Positions 9,242 to 18,420 of a stretch of 64,000 nucleotides of DNA are shown here, in pieces. The DNA lies in the NCBI RefSeq assembly GCF_900156695.1, contig NZ_FTOM01000007.1, forward strand, positions 116,314-180,313, read 5' to 3'. A program made the position numbers and the translations under genes. The DNA is from Phaeovulum vinaykumarii (GTDB taxonomy: Bacteria; Pseudomonadota; Alphaproteobacteria; Rhodobacterales; Rhodobacteraceae). Each line of letters begins with the position of its first letter. Within the stretch, counting starts at the first letter, position 1. The notes under the pieces were generated by a model, which saw nothing but the letters and a program-made list of their open reading frames with translations, had not been told where the DNA came from and did no database searches.

Positions 9242-10191
9242 CGGGCCTCTCCGCTCAGATAGGCGTCATGCACCATGCCCGACAGCTTGCCCACCTCGCG
9301 TTCCATGCGTTGCAGGAATTCGTGGAGGCCCTCCTCGAAGATATCCTCGACGCGCATCTCCATCAGCTCGCCCAGAAGCGCGCGGGCATTGCGCTGCGCC
9401 ATGGTCGTGCGGTTGTAGCCGCGCGCCAGCCGGTCCAGATGGCTGACCAGCAGCGTGGCCGAATTGACCAGCGAGCGCGGGCATTGCGGGTTCAGGATCA
9501 GGAAATGGGCGATCTTGGCGGCCGTGATCTCGCCGCCATAGGCCCAGTGAAACGCCCGGTGCGCCGACATCGCGCGCAGGAGCGTCTGCCATTGGTAATT
9601 GTCGAGCCCCGAGCCCACGAATTCGACCTGCGGCAGCAGGACGTAATATTTCACGTCCATCATCCGCGCGGTGTTGTCGGCGCGTTCGAGCGCATAGCCC
9701 AGCCCCAGGAAATCATAGCCGTCGTTGCGCAGGAGCGTGGCGTCGATCGCGCCCCGCAGCAGCGCGGCCTGGCGCATGGTCCATTCCGTCATCTCGAACA
9801 GCTCGAGCTGCGAGCGCGGCCGGCGCTCAAGCTGGCGCATTTCCTGAAAGGCGGTGTTGAGCGCGTCCCAGACCTGCGTGGTCAGCGCGGTGCGCACGAT
9901 GCGGGCGTTTTCGCGCGCGCGCTCGATGCACGAGGCCACCGAGGAGGGGTTGTCGCGTTCGAAGAACAGATAGCTTTCGATGTTGCGCTGCACCGGGTCG
10001 CCGTATTTGGCGGCAAAGCCTGCCGCCATGCCCGACGCCTGAAGCAGGCTTTCCCATTCGCTGCGATAGCCATGCCCGGCCGAGGGCAGAAGCGCGATCC
10101 GCGCCCCCACCTCGAGCAGGCGCGCCATGAATTCCGCGCGCTCCATGTAACGCGCGATCCAGAAAAGATTTTCCGCGGTGCGGCTCAGCAT
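9238..10191 (-). CDS. Alpha-E domain protein
   Basis: All-helical protein of 317 residues. It begins M-L-S-R-T-A-E-N-L-F-W-I-A-R-Y-M-E-R-A, the family signature, and contains the later A-L-E-R-A-D-N-T-A-R-M-M-D motif. Alpha-E proteins always accompany circularly permuted ATP-grasp ligases, and the conserved Arg/Glu residues suggest either a catalytic or a partner role in peptide synthesis. It starts 4 bp after the ATP-grasp stop and overlaps the transglutaminase start. The biochemical function is still not firmly established. Confidence 0.93.
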   Translation of the reverse strand: MLSRTAENLFWIARYMERAEFMARLLEVGARIALLPSAGHGYRSEWESLLQASGMAAGFAAKYGDPVQRNIESYLFFERDNPSSVASCIERARENARIVRTALTTQVWDALNTAFQEMRQLERRPRSQLELFEMTEWTMRQAALLRGAIDATLLRNDGYDFLGLGYALERADNTARMMDVKYYVLLPQVEFVGSGLDNYQWQTLLRAMSAHRAFHWAYGGEITAAKIAHFLILNPQCPRSLVNSATLLVSHLDRLARGYNRTTMAQRNARALLGELMEMRVEDIFEEGLHEFLQRMEREVGKLSGMVHDAYLSGEAR

Positions 10192-10195
10192 GATC

Positions 10196-11611
10196 TCACT
10201 CCGCCAGAACCCAGGTATCCTTGACGCCGCCCCCCTGCGACGAATTCACGACCAGGCTGCCCTCGGTCAGGGCCACGCGCGTCAGCCCGCCGGGGACCAG
10301 TTCGACGCGCTCGCCCACCAGCGCATAGGGGCGCAGATCCACGTGACGGGGCGCGATGCCCTCCTCGACGAAGGTCGGCGTGGTCGACAGCGACAGCGTC
10401 GGCTGGGCGATGTAGTTGTCCGGGTGGCGCAGCAGGCGGGCGCGGAAATGCTCGATCTGCTCGGCGCTGGCGCGCGGGCCGACCAGCATGCCGTAACCGC
10501 CCGACCCATGCACCTCCTTGACCACCAGTTCGGGCAGATGCGCCAGCACGTATTTCAGATCCTCGGGCCTGGCGCATTGCCAGGTGGGCACGTTCTGGAG
10601 AAGCGGCTCCTCGCCCAGATAGAAGCGGATCATGTCCGGGACATAGGTGTAGATCGCCTTGTCGTCGGCCACGCCCGCACCGGGCGCCGAGGCGATGGTG
10701 ACCCCCCCCGAGCGATAGACATCCATCAGCCCCGGCACGCCCAGCATCGAATCGGGGCGGAAGCACAAGGGGTCCAGGAAGGCGTCATCGACCCGGCGAT
10801 AGATCACATCGACCTTCTTCGGCCCTTCGGTCGTGCGCATCCACACGAAGCCGCCCTCGACGAAGAGATCCGGCCCCTCGACCAGCTCGACCCCCATCAG
10901 GTCGGCCAGGAAGGAATGCTCGTAATAGGCCGAGTTGAAATGCCCCGGCGTCAGGATGGCGATCGTGGGCTCGCGGTCGCATTTCTGCGGCGCGACCGAA
11001 GCCAGCGTGCGGCGCAGAAGGTCGGGATAGCCGTCCACCGGCTCGATGCGGTTTTCCCGAAACAGCGTCGGGAACATCCGCATCATGATCTCGCGGTTTT
11101 CCAGCATGTAGCTGACCCCGGAAGGCGTGCGGCAATTGTCCTCGAGCACGAAGAATTCGTCGGGCCCCGTGCGCACCAGATCGACGCCCACGATATGGCT
11201 ATAGACACCGCGCGCCGGAAAGATGCCCGCAACCGCGCGTTCATAGGCCTCGTTGCCAAGGACCAGATGCGCCGGCACCCGGCCCGCGCGCAGGATCTCG
11301 CCGCGGCCGTAGACATCCATCAGAAAGGCGTTGAGCGCGCGGGCACGCTGCTTGATGCCATGTTCGAGCTTGCGCCATTCGGCCTGCGAGAAGACGCGCG
11401 GGAACATGTCGAAGGGGATCAGCCGGTCGGGGTCGCCGCCCTCGCCATAGACCGCGAAGGTGATGCCGATGCGGCGGAACAGCGCCTCGGCCTCGGCCTG
11501 TTTCATCTGGCGCAGCTCGGCGGGCATGGCGCGCATCCAGTCCTCGAGCCGGGCATAGGGCGTGCGCACCGCCCCGTCGTGATACATCTCGTTGAAGAAG
11601 GTGCCGTCCAT
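10196..11611 (-). CDS. Circularly permuted type-2 ATP-grasp ligase
   Basis: 471-residue member of the CP_ATPgrasp family. Conserved landmarks include F-F-N-E-M near the N-terminus, P-F-D-M-F-P-R, V-L-E-D-N-C-R-T-P-S-G-V-S-Y, and the glycine-rich K-E-V-H-G-S-G-G-Y-G-M segment expected to contact ATP phosphate. Family knowledge predicts carboxylate-amine ligase activity that makes a short peptide or tags a protein. It is the first gene of the four-gene Anbu cluster, with the alpha-E gene 4 bp downstream. Confidence 0.93.
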   Translation of the reverse strand: MDGTFFNEMYHDGAVRTPYARLEDWMRAMPAELRQMKQAEAEALFRRIGITFAVYGEGGDPDRLIPFDMFPRVFSQAEWRKLEHGIKQRARALNAFLMDVYGRGEILRAGRVPAHLVLGNEAYERAVAGIFPARGVYSHIVGVDLVRTGPDEFFVLEDNCRTPSGVSYMLENREIMMRMFPTLFRENRIEPVDGYPDLLRRTLASVAPQKCDREPTIAILTPGHFNSAYYEHSFLADLMGVELVEGPDLFVEGGFVWMRTTEGPKKVDVIYRRVDDAFLDPLCFRPDSMLGVPGLMDVYRSGGVTIASAPGAGVADDKAIYTYVPDMIRFYLGEEPLLQNVPTWQCARPEDLKYVLAHLPELVVKEVHGSGGYGMLVGPRASAEQIEHFRARLLRHPDNYIAQPTLSLSTTPTFVEEGIAPRHVDLRPYALVGERVELVPGGLTRVALTEGSLVVNSSQGGGVKDTWVLAE

Positions 11612-11786
11612 GCGATGCCCGTTCCGTATCCCGATGACCGAGCATTAGGCAGAGGCCCGGTGACATGGAAGCGCAGCGCCGCGTTTCGCCCCCCTCTGTG
11701 CCCGGAAAAGCGCCGCAGGACGGGCAGGAAAGCGGCCCCACCGCGCCGGAATGCCCAAATTTCAGGCAGATGCGCAAGAACGCGGC

Positions 11787-12305
11787 CTAGCGGCGGCGCA
11801 GCGCGGCCACCAGATCGCCCATCACCTCGACCAACGCGGCCATCCGCTCGGAGCCGATGGCGCGCTCGGCCCGCGCATTGACCCCTTGCGCCGCCGCCAG
11901 CGCCGGGGCGCGCAGATCGCGGGCCCGGTCGCTCAGCACGACCAGCCGCGCGCGCCGATCGGTCGGATGGGGGGCGCGCGTGACCAGGCCGTCGCGTTCC
12001 ATCCGCGCCAGCGTCTGCGCCATCGTCGCCTGTTCCACATCGAGCCGCGCCACCAGATCGGCCTGGGTCAGCCCCTCCTCGGCCCACAGCTCCAGCAGCG
12101 TCATGAATTGCGCCGGTGCCAGTCCCAGCGGCGCCAGCGCCGCGGTCAGCTCCGCCGCAAAAAGCCGCGCCAGGTGGTTCGACAGATAGCCCGCCGAGCC
12201 CGCCCGGAACGCCGCCATGTCGGGCGTGCCCGTGTCGGGCGCGGGCGTGTCGGAGGAGCCAGGATCAGGGGGGGCAGGATCAGGGGGCGCGGAACATCGG
12301 GTCAT
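11787..12305 (-). CDS. MarR-family transcriptional regulator
   Basis: 172 residues. The winged-helix domain spans about residues 45-140, with the recognition region Q-A-D-L-V-A-R-L-D-V-E-Q-A-T-M and the wing D-R-R-A-R-L-V-V-L-S typical of MarR. The first 30 residues are a Pro/Asp/Thr repeat (P-A-P-D-T-G-T-P-D) that most MarR proteins lack. The start at 12305 has a good AGGAG seven bases upstream, so this extension is probably translated. It is divergent from a small membrane-protein gene and likely regulates it and itself. The ligand is unknown. Confidence 0.9.
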   Translation of the reverse strand: MTRCSAPPDPAPPDPGSSDTPAPDTGTPDMAAFRAGSAGYLSNHLARLFAAELTAALAPLGLAPAQFMTLLELWAEEGLTQADLVARLDVEQATMAQTLARMERDGLVTRAPHPTDRRARLVVLSDRARDLRAPALAAAQGVNARAERAIGSERMAALVEVMGDLVAALRRR

Positions 12306-12351
12306 GCGCGGCTCCTACAGGTGGACAGGATGCAATGCAAATGCGATATGG

Positions 12352-12363
12352 ATAGCGTCCTAT
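12352..12363. promoter_or_regulatory. Candidate MarR operator
   Basis: Short palindrome ATAG-CGTC-CTAT in the 79-bp gap between the divergent MarR and membrane-protein starts. Its last bases merge with TATTTA, a possible -10 for the rightward gene, so a bound dimer would block transcription. Confidence 0.35.
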
Positions 12364-12384
12364 TTACTTGAGGGAGAGAATCGC

Positions 12385-12840
12385 ATGTCCACCCTTCCGA
12401 TGCCGCAGCGCGCACGCCTGGCCCGGCTTCATGCCGGGGCCGCGGCGCTGGCGCTGACACTGGTGCTGGTGTTCCAGGGCGTCTCGATCTGGGCCGAACT
12501 GGCCGCCCCGGAGGCAATCCCCGCGGCCAAGACGGCCATCCTGTGGGCGCTGCCGGTGATGATCGGGGCGCTGATCCTGACCGGCATCTCGGGGCGCAAG
12601 CTGGCCCCCGCCGCCCCCGGCGGCATCCTGCGCGCCAAGCAGCGGCGGCTGGCGCTGGCGGCGGCGAACGGGCTGCTGGTGCTGGTGCCCTGCGCCATCT
12701 TTCTGGCCCTGAGCGCCGCCGCGGGCCAGATCGACAGCCGCTTCCACACGGTCCAGGCGCTGGAGATCTTCGCGGGGCTGGTCAATTTCGCGCTTCTGGC
12801 CGCCAATGCCCGCGCCGGGCGCGCCCTGCGCCGCGCCTGA
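12385..12840 (+). CDS. Small four-helix membrane protein, probable MarR target
   Basis: 151 residues with four hydrophobic stretches at about residues 15-37, 52-70, 84-104 and 120-140, separated by short basic loops. No known family is recognised with confidence. The ATG has AGGGAG upstream. The divergent MarR gene and the palindrome between them suggest it is expressed when an effector releases the repressor. Unassigned transporter-like or stress-related membrane proteins often sit in this arrangement. Confidence 0.75.
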   Translation: MSTLPMPQRARLARLHAGAAALALTLVLVFQGVSIWAELAAPEAIPAAKTAILWALPVMIGALILTGISGRKLAPAAPGGILRAKQRRLALAAANGLLVLVPCAIFLALSAAAGQIDSRFHTVQALEIFAGLVNFALLAANARAGRALRRA

Positions 12841-12927
12841 CACCCCGTCCGCGCGTCAAGGCCCCGTCGTGGCGCCACCGTCGCGGGGGCTCTGGCCGCG
12901 GGCAGGCGCAGGCCCTACCTTCGGGCG

Positions 12928-14040
12928 ATGGACGCGCTTTTGACCCTGCGGCCCGAGGGGCTCTATTGCCCTGCCGCCGATCTCTTCATCGACCCCTGGC
13001 GGCCCGTGGCGCGGGCGCTTGTCACCCATGCCCATGCCGATCACGCCCGGCCCGGGCATGGGCGCTATCTGGCCACAAAGCTCAGCCTGGCGGTGATGCG
13101 CCACCGGCTGGGCACGATCCGCGGCGAAAGCCTCGACTACGGCAGCCCCGTCACGATCAATGATGTCGAGATCTCGTTCCATCCGGCCGGCCATGTGCCC
13201 GGATCGGCGCAGATCCGGCTGGCGCGGCGCGGCGAGGTCTGGGTGGTCTCGGGCGATTACAAGACCACCGACGACGGGCTGTCCGCCCCCTTCGCGCCGC
13301 TGCGCTGCCACGGCTTCGTCAGCGAATGCACCTTTGGCCTGCCGGTCTTTCGCTGGCCCGACCCCGAGATCGTGCTGGACGAGATCGCCGCCTGGTGGCG
13401 GGGCAATGCCGCGGCGGGCAAGGCCTCGCTGATCGGGGCCTATGCGCTGGGCAAGGCGCAGCGGCTCCTGGCGGGGCTGGCCGCGCGCGGGGTGGCGCCG
13501 ATCGTCGTTCATGGCGCGGTCGAGGCCACGAATGCCGTCCTGCGGGACGCGGGCCTGGCGCTGCCCGAGACGACACCGCCCCCCGCGCTGGCCGGCCCGC
13601 GCCGCGGCGCCCCCGCCCCCGAGACCCCGCTGGTCCTGGCGCCGCCTGCCGCCCTCGACAGCGCCTGGGCGCGGCGCTTCGGGCCCGCCGAGATCGGCTT
13701 TGCCTCGGGCTGGATGGCCCTGCGCGGGCATCGCCGCCGCCGCGGCGTGGGGCGCGGCTTCGTGCTGTCGGATCACGTCGACTGGCCGGGGCTGTGCGAG
13801 ACGGTGGCCGCGACCGGCGCGGAACGGGTGCTGTTCACCCACGGCACCACCCATGCCTGCGCGCGCTTCTGGCAGGAGAAGGGGGTCGATGCCGCCCCGC
13901 TCGAGACGCGCTTTGGCACCGACCCCGAGACCGGCGCCGCGCCCGACACGCCCCCATCCGACACGCCCACACCCGACACGCCAGCCCCCGACACAGCCGA
14001 ACCGCCCGCGGACACATCGGCCCCGGAGGACGCGCGATGA
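12928..14040 (+). CDS. Ligase-associated DNA exonuclease (metallo-beta-lactamase fold)
   Basis: 370 residues. The metal-binding motif T-H-A-H-A-D-H-A-R-P lies near residue 33, and later histidines in F-H-P-A-G-H-V-P-G-S and S-D-H-V-D-W-P are those of the SNM1/CPSF-like nuclease branch. The final 45 residues are a run of Pro-Asp-Thr-Pro repeats, probably disordered. The stop overlaps the start of the DNA ligase gene in ATGA. In other bacteria this pair works with a large Lhr-type helicase and the PdeM phosphoesterase in a DNA-repair cluster, but neither is adjacent here. Confidence 0.92.
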   Translation: MDALLTLRPEGLYCPAADLFIDPWRPVARALVTHAHADHARPGHGRYLATKLSLAVMRHRLGTIRGESLDYGSPVTINDVEISFHPAGHVPGSAQIRLARRGEVWVVSGDYKTTDDGLSAPFAPLRCHGFVSECTFGLPVFRWPDPEIVLDEIAAWWRGNAAAGKASLIGAYALGKAQRLLAGLAARGVAPIVVHGAVEATNAVLRDAGLALPETTPPPALAGPRRGAPAPETPLVLAPPAALDSAWARRFGPAEIGFASGWMALRGHRRRRGVGRGFVLSDHVDWPGLCETVAATGAERVLFTHGTTHACARFWQEKGVDAAPLETRFGTDPETGAAPDTPPSDTPTPDTPAPDTAEPPADTSAPEDAR

Positions 14041-15632
14041 AGCGCTTTGCCGCCCTTCTGGCCGCGCTCGAGGCCACCACCTCGACCCGCGCGCGCACCG
14101 ACGCCCTGGCGCGCTATTTCCGCGACGCCCCGCCCGCCGACCGGATGCAGGCCATTGCGCTGATCTCGGGGCGGCGGCCGCGGCGCGCGGTCACGGCAGC
14201 CCGGCTGGGCCAATGGGCGGCGGAAACCGCGGGCCTGCCCGATTGGCTTTTCGCCGAAAGCTATGCCGCGACGGGCGATCTGGCCGAGACCATCGCGCTG
14301 ATCCTGCCACCTCCCGAGACGGCCCCCGAAACGCCCCCCGAAACGCCCCGCCCGCTGACGCATTGGGCCGCACTGGTCGCCGATCTGGCAGCCCTGCCCG
14401 ACGAAAGCGCCCGCCGCGCCGCGATCGAGAACGCCTGGGCGGGGCTGTCGGTGCCCGAGCGGTTCCTGTTCAACAAGCTTCTGACGGGGGGGCTGCGCAT
14501 CGGCGTGGCCGAGGGCCTTCTGCGGCGCGCGCTGGCGCAGGTGACGGGCCTGCCACCCGAGGTCATCGCGCATCGGCTGATGGCGGGCGGGCCGGCGGAC
14601 TGGGACGCGCTCTGCGCCCCCGAGGACGCCGCGGCCCGCGACGCCCGGCCCTATCCCTTCTGCCTGGCCCATCCGCTGGACGGCGCGCCGGCCGATCTGG
14701 GCGCGCCGGGCGATTTCCTGGCCGAATGGAAATGGGACGGGATCCGCGCGCAGATCGTGGCGCGCGGGGGCGCGCTGCATCTGTGGTCGCGCGGCGAGGA
14801 TCCGCTGGCGGCGCAATTCCCCGACCTGCTGGCGCCCCTGCCCGAGGGCATTGTTCTGGATGGCGAGATCGTGCCCTGGCGCCCCGGTGCCGAACGCCCC
14901 CTGCCCTTTGCCGCGCTGCAACGGCGGCTGGGCCGCAAGGCGCCGGGGCGCAAGCTGCTGTCCGATGTGCCGGTGCGGTTCCTGGCCTATGACCTGCTGG
15001 AATGCGACGGGCGCGACCTGCGCGACCGCCCCCTGACCGAACGGCGCGCCCGGCTCGAGGCGCTGGCGCCGGCGCTGCCCCATCCGCTGTCGCCAACGGT
15101 GGCCGCCACCGGCTGGGAGGGGCTGGCCCGGGCCCGCGCCGAGGCCCGCGCGCAGGGCGCCGAAGGGCTGATGCTCAAGCACCGCGACAGCGCCTATGGC
15201 GTGGGCCGCAAGCGCGGCGCCTGGTGGAAATGGAAGCTTGATCCGATGGTGCTGGATGCCGTTCTGGTCTATGCGCAGGCCGGGCACGGGCGGCGCGCAG
15301 GGCTTTACACCGACTTCACCTTCGCGCTCTGGCAAGGGGATGCGCTGGTGCCGGTCGCGCGCGCCTATTCGGGGCTGAGCGACGCCGAATTCGCCGAGAT
15401 CAGCGCCTGGGTCCGGGCCCATACCCGCGACCGCTTCGGCCCGGTGCGGCAGGTCCAGCCCGAACTGGTCTTCGAGATCGGCTTCGAGGGCATCGCGCCC
15501 AGCCCGCGCCACAAATCCGGCATCGCGCTGCGCTTTCCGCGGATGCTGCGCTGGCGCCGCGACAAGACCGCCGCCCAGGCCGACCGGATCGAGACCGCCC
15601 GCGCGCTGATGGCCGCGCTGGCGGGCGACTGA
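14037..15632 (+). CDS. ATP-dependent DNA ligase (ligase-associated damage-response type)
   Basis: 531 residues, the usual length of this bacterial ligase group. The N-terminal helical domain (about residues 1-200) carries a short Pro/Glu/Thr insert. The adenylation motif K-W-D-G-I-R, whose Lys receives AMP, lies near residue 231. Motif V, seen as E-G-L-M-L-K-H and W-W-K-W-K, and the OB-fold segment R-F-P-R-M-L-R-W-R-x-D-K follow. It is translated coupled to the upstream exonuclease. It joins DNA nicks using ATP, and a role in repair of cross-link or alkylation damage is inferred from the family. Confidence 0.93.
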   Translation: MKRFAALLAALEATTSTRARTDALARYFRDAPPADRMQAIALISGRRPRRAVTAARLGQWAAETAGLPDWLFAESYAATGDLAETIALILPPPETAPETPPETPRPLTHWAALVADLAALPDESARRAAIENAWAGLSVPERFLFNKLLTGGLRIGVAEGLLRRALAQVTGLPPEVIAHRLMAGGPADWDALCAPEDAAARDARPYPFCLAHPLDGAPADLGAPGDFLAEWKWDGIRAQIVARGGALHLWSRGEDPLAAQFPDLLAPLPEGIVLDGEIVPWRPGAERPLPFAALQRRLGRKAPGRKLLSDVPVRFLAYDLLECDGRDLRDRPLTERRARLEALAPALPHPLSPTVAATGWEGLARARAEARAQGAEGLMLKHRDSAYGVGRKRGAWWKWKLDPMVLDAVLVYAQAGHGRRAGLYTDFTFALWQGDALVPVARAYSGLSDAEFAEISAWVRAHTRDRFGPVRQVQPELVFEIGFEGIAPSPRHKSGIALRFPRMLRWRRDKTAAQADRIETARALMAALAGD

Positions 15633-15770
15633 GCCGCCACCCCGCCCGAAGGGGGCGAGCGCGCGCAGGCACCGGGGGCGGTCACGCCGCCGAGAGGCAC
15701 GCCACGCACCCTTGCAGCCCCCCGCGCTGCCGCCTAACTCTGGTCCAGACATGAAAAGAGGTTTCGCCGC

Positions 15771-17594
15771 ATGCCGCATCTTCCGCCCCGCCCGCTTTCC
15801 GACGCGAATGCCAGTGCCGCCGGCGAGGGGCTCGGCCCCCTGCCCGAATGGGATCTGAGCGACCTCTATTCCGCGCCGGACGCGCCCGAGCTGGAACGCG
15901 ACATGGCCTGGCTCGAGACCGCCTGCGCCGAATTCGCGCGCGATTACGAAGGCAAGCTGGCCGATCTGGACGCGGCGGGCATGGCCGACTGCATCACCCG
16001 CCACGAGGCGATCGAGAACATCTCGGGGCGCATCTTCTCGTATCTGGGGCTGCGCTATTACCAGAACACGCTGGACGGCGCGCGCACCAAGGCGCTGTCG
16101 GATGCCCAGGACCGCATCACCGCGGCCACCACGCCGCTGGTCTTCTTCAGCCTGGAATTCAACCGCATCCCGGATGACGCCTACGCGGCGCTCTTTGCCG
16201 ATGCGCGTGTCGCGCGCTGGAAACCCGTCTTCGACCGCATGCGTGCGATGCGCCCGCACCAGCTGTCCGACGAGCTGGAACGCTTCTTGCATGACCAATC
16301 CGTGGTCGGCGCCGCGGCCTGGAACCGGCTCTTCGACGAGACGATGGCCAGCCTCGAATTCGACGTCGAGGGCGAGAGCAAGACCCTCGAGGCCACGCTC
16401 GACATGCTGTCCGATCACGACCGCAGCCGCCGCGAGACCGGCGCGCGCGCGCTGGCGCAGGTGTTCGGGCGCAACATCAAGCTGTTTGCCCGCATCACCA
16501 ACACGCTGGCCAAGGAAAAGGCCATCGAGGACCGCTGGCGCAAGATGCCCACGCCGCAGCATGCGCGCCACCTGTCCAACCATGTCGAACCCGAGGTGGT
16601 CGCCGCGCTGCGCGATGCGGTGGTGGCGGCCTATCCGCGGCTGTCACACCGCTATTACCGGATCAAGGCGCGCTGGATGGGGCTTGAAAAGCTCCAGGTC
16701 TGGGACCGCAACGCGCCGCTGCCGACCGAGACCCCGCGCACCATCGGCTGGGACGAGGCCCGCGAGACCGTGCTGGGCGCCTATGGCGCCTTCTCGCCGC
16801 GCATGGCCGAGATCGCGCAGCCCTTCTTCGACAAGGGCTGGATCGACGCCGCGGTGAAGCCCGGCAAGGCCCCCGGCGCCTTTGCCCACCCCACGGTCAC
16901 AGACGTGCACCCCTATGTTCTGCTGAACTATCTGGGCAAGCCGCGGGACGTGATGACGCTGGCGCATGAGCTGGGCCACGGCGTCCATCAGGTGCTGGCC
17001 GCGCCCCAGGGCGAGCTTCTGGCCTCGACGCCGCTGACCCTGGCCGAGACCGCCAGCGTCTTCGGCGAGATGCTGACCTTCCGGCGGCTGCTGGACGGCG
17101 CGCAGACCAAGGCCGAACGGCGCACGCTGCTGGCCGGCAAGGTCGAGGACATGATCAACACGGTCGTGCGCCAGATCGCCTTCTATGATTTCGAATGCCG
17201 CGTGCATGCCGCCCGCGCCAAGGGCGAGCTGACCCCCGAGGAGATCAACGCGATCTGGATGCAGATCCAGCACGAGAGCCTGGGCGACGCCTTCGAATTC
17301 ATGCCCGGCTATGAAACCTTCTGGACCTATATCCCGCATTTCATCCATTCGCCCTTCTACGTCTATGCCTATGCCTTCGGCGACGGGCTGGTGAATGCGC
17401 TCTATGCCGCCTATGCCGAGGGGCTGCCGGACTTCCAGGCCAAGTATTTCGACATGCTCTCGGCGGGCGGCGCGCGCCATCACCGCGAACTGCTGGCGCC
17501 CTTCGGGCTCGATGCCTCGGACCCGGCATTCTGGATGAAGGGGCTGTCGATGATCGAGGGCTTCATCAACGAGCTGGAAACGCTGGAAGACTGA
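15771..17594 (+). CDS. M3-family oligoendopeptidase (PepF-like)
   Basis: Zinc metallopeptidase of 607 residues. The active-site motif H-E-L-G-H is at residues 399-403, with a third ligand Glu expected in L-A-E-T-A-S-V-F-G-E downstream. The large N-terminal helical part and the C-terminal F-W-T-Y-I-P-H-F pattern are those of the thimet oligopeptidase superfamily. It is probably cytoplasmic and cleaves short peptides. It has no operon partner: the next gene starts 178 bp later. Confidence 0.95.
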   Translation: MPHLPPRPLSDANASAAGEGLGPLPEWDLSDLYSAPDAPELERDMAWLETACAEFARDYEGKLADLDAAGMADCITRHEAIENISGRIFSYLGLRYYQNTLDGARTKALSDAQDRITAATTPLVFFSLEFNRIPDDAYAALFADARVARWKPVFDRMRAMRPHQLSDELERFLHDQSVVGAAAWNRLFDETMASLEFDVEGESKTLEATLDMLSDHDRSRRETGARALAQVFGRNIKLFARITNTLAKEKAIEDRWRKMPTPQHARHLSNHVEPEVVAALRDAVVAAYPRLSHRYYRIKARWMGLEKLQVWDRNAPLPTETPRTIGWDEARETVLGAYGAFSPRMAEIAQPFFDKGWIDAAVKPGKAPGAFAHPTVTDVHPYVLLNYLGKPRDVMTLAHELGHGVHQVLAAPQGELLASTPLTLAETASVFGEMLTFRRLLDGAQTKAERRTLLAGKVEDMINTVVRQIAFYDFECRVHAARAKGELTPEEINAIWMQIQHESLGDAFEFMPGYETFWTYIPHFIHSPFYVYAYAFGDGLVNALYAAYAEGLPDFQAKYFDMLSAGGARHHRELLAPFGLDASDPAFWMKGLSMIEGFINELETLED

Positions 17595-17772
17595 TCCCGC
17601 CCCCGTCGCGGGCCCCTGGGCGCGCGCCTCCCTGCCCGGGGGCGCGCGTCCTGCGTTCAGGGGCGGCATGGCGCGACGGTGCCGCGGGGCGCGGCACGGC
17701 GCGACGGTGCGCGGCCTCGACAGCGGGGGCGCGGCGCGCTAGGTCGCGGGCAGCGAACCGAAAGGGGCCCCC

Positions 17773-18420
17773 ATGACCGAGATGACCGAACAGGACAAAC
17801 GCCGCGCCATCATCGACGCCTGCCTGTCGATGAACCGCACCGGACTGAATTCCGGCACCTCGGGCAATATCTCCATCCGCCACGGCGACGGCCTCTTGCT
17901 GACGCCGACCGCCATCCCCTATGAGCGGCTGACCCCCGAGGACATCGTGTTCCTGGGGATGGACGGGCGCGTCGAGGGCCGCCACAACCCTTCGAGCGAA
18001 TGGCGCTTTCACCGCGACATCCTGGCCGCGCGCCCCGAGGCCGGCGCGGTCGTGCATGCCCATGCGCCCTTCTGCACGGTGCTGGCGATCATGAACCGCC
18101 CCATTCCGCCCATCCATTACATGGTGGCCGTGGCCGGCGGCAGCGACATCCGCGTGGCGCCCTATGCGCTCTATGGCACCGAGGAGCTGTCGCGCAACGC
18201 GCTGGCCGCGCTCGAGGGGCGGACGGCCTGCCTGCTGGAACACCACGGGCTGATCGCCATCGGCACCACGCTCGACAAGGCGATGTGGCTGGCCCACGAG
18301 GTCGAGGCGCTGGCCCGGCAATATCACGGCTGCCTGGCGCTGGGCACGCCGCGCGAATTGTCGCCCGCGCAGATGGACGAGGTCATGGCCAAGATCTCGG
18401 GCTATGGGCATCAGGGCTGA
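17773..18420 (+). CDS. Class II aldolase/adducin-family protein
   Basis: 215 residues, related to L-fuculose-1-phosphate aldolase. Expected features are G-T-S-G-N-I-S near the N-terminus for phosphate contact, S-S-E-W-x-F-H, and zinc-binding histidines in V-V-H-A-H-A-P-F and L-E-H-H-G. It likely catalyses a retro-aldol cleavage of a phosphorylated sugar, giving DHAP and an aldehyde, but the substrate is not determined by sequence. The stop overlaps the RlmJ start (TGATG). Confidence 0.88.
   Translation: MTEMTEQDKRRAIIDACLSMNRTGLNSGTSGNISIRHGDGLLLTPTAIPYERLTPEDIVFLGMDGRVEGRHNPSSEWRFHRDILAARPEAGAVVHAHAPFCTVLAIMNRPIPPIHYMVAVAGGSDIRVAPYALYGTEELSRNALAALEGRTACLLEHHGLIAIGTTLDKAMWLAHEVEALARQYHGCLALGTPRELSPAQMDEVMAKISGYGHQG

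Noticed and set aside
13945..14035. CRISPR-like repeat array
   Set aside because: The repeats are short, adjoining and in frame in a coding tail; there are no unique spacers and no cas genes.
13773..16583. Minus-strand open frame of over 900 codons across the ligase and M3 peptidase
   Set aside because: It is antisense to two clear enzymes and has no motif of its own.
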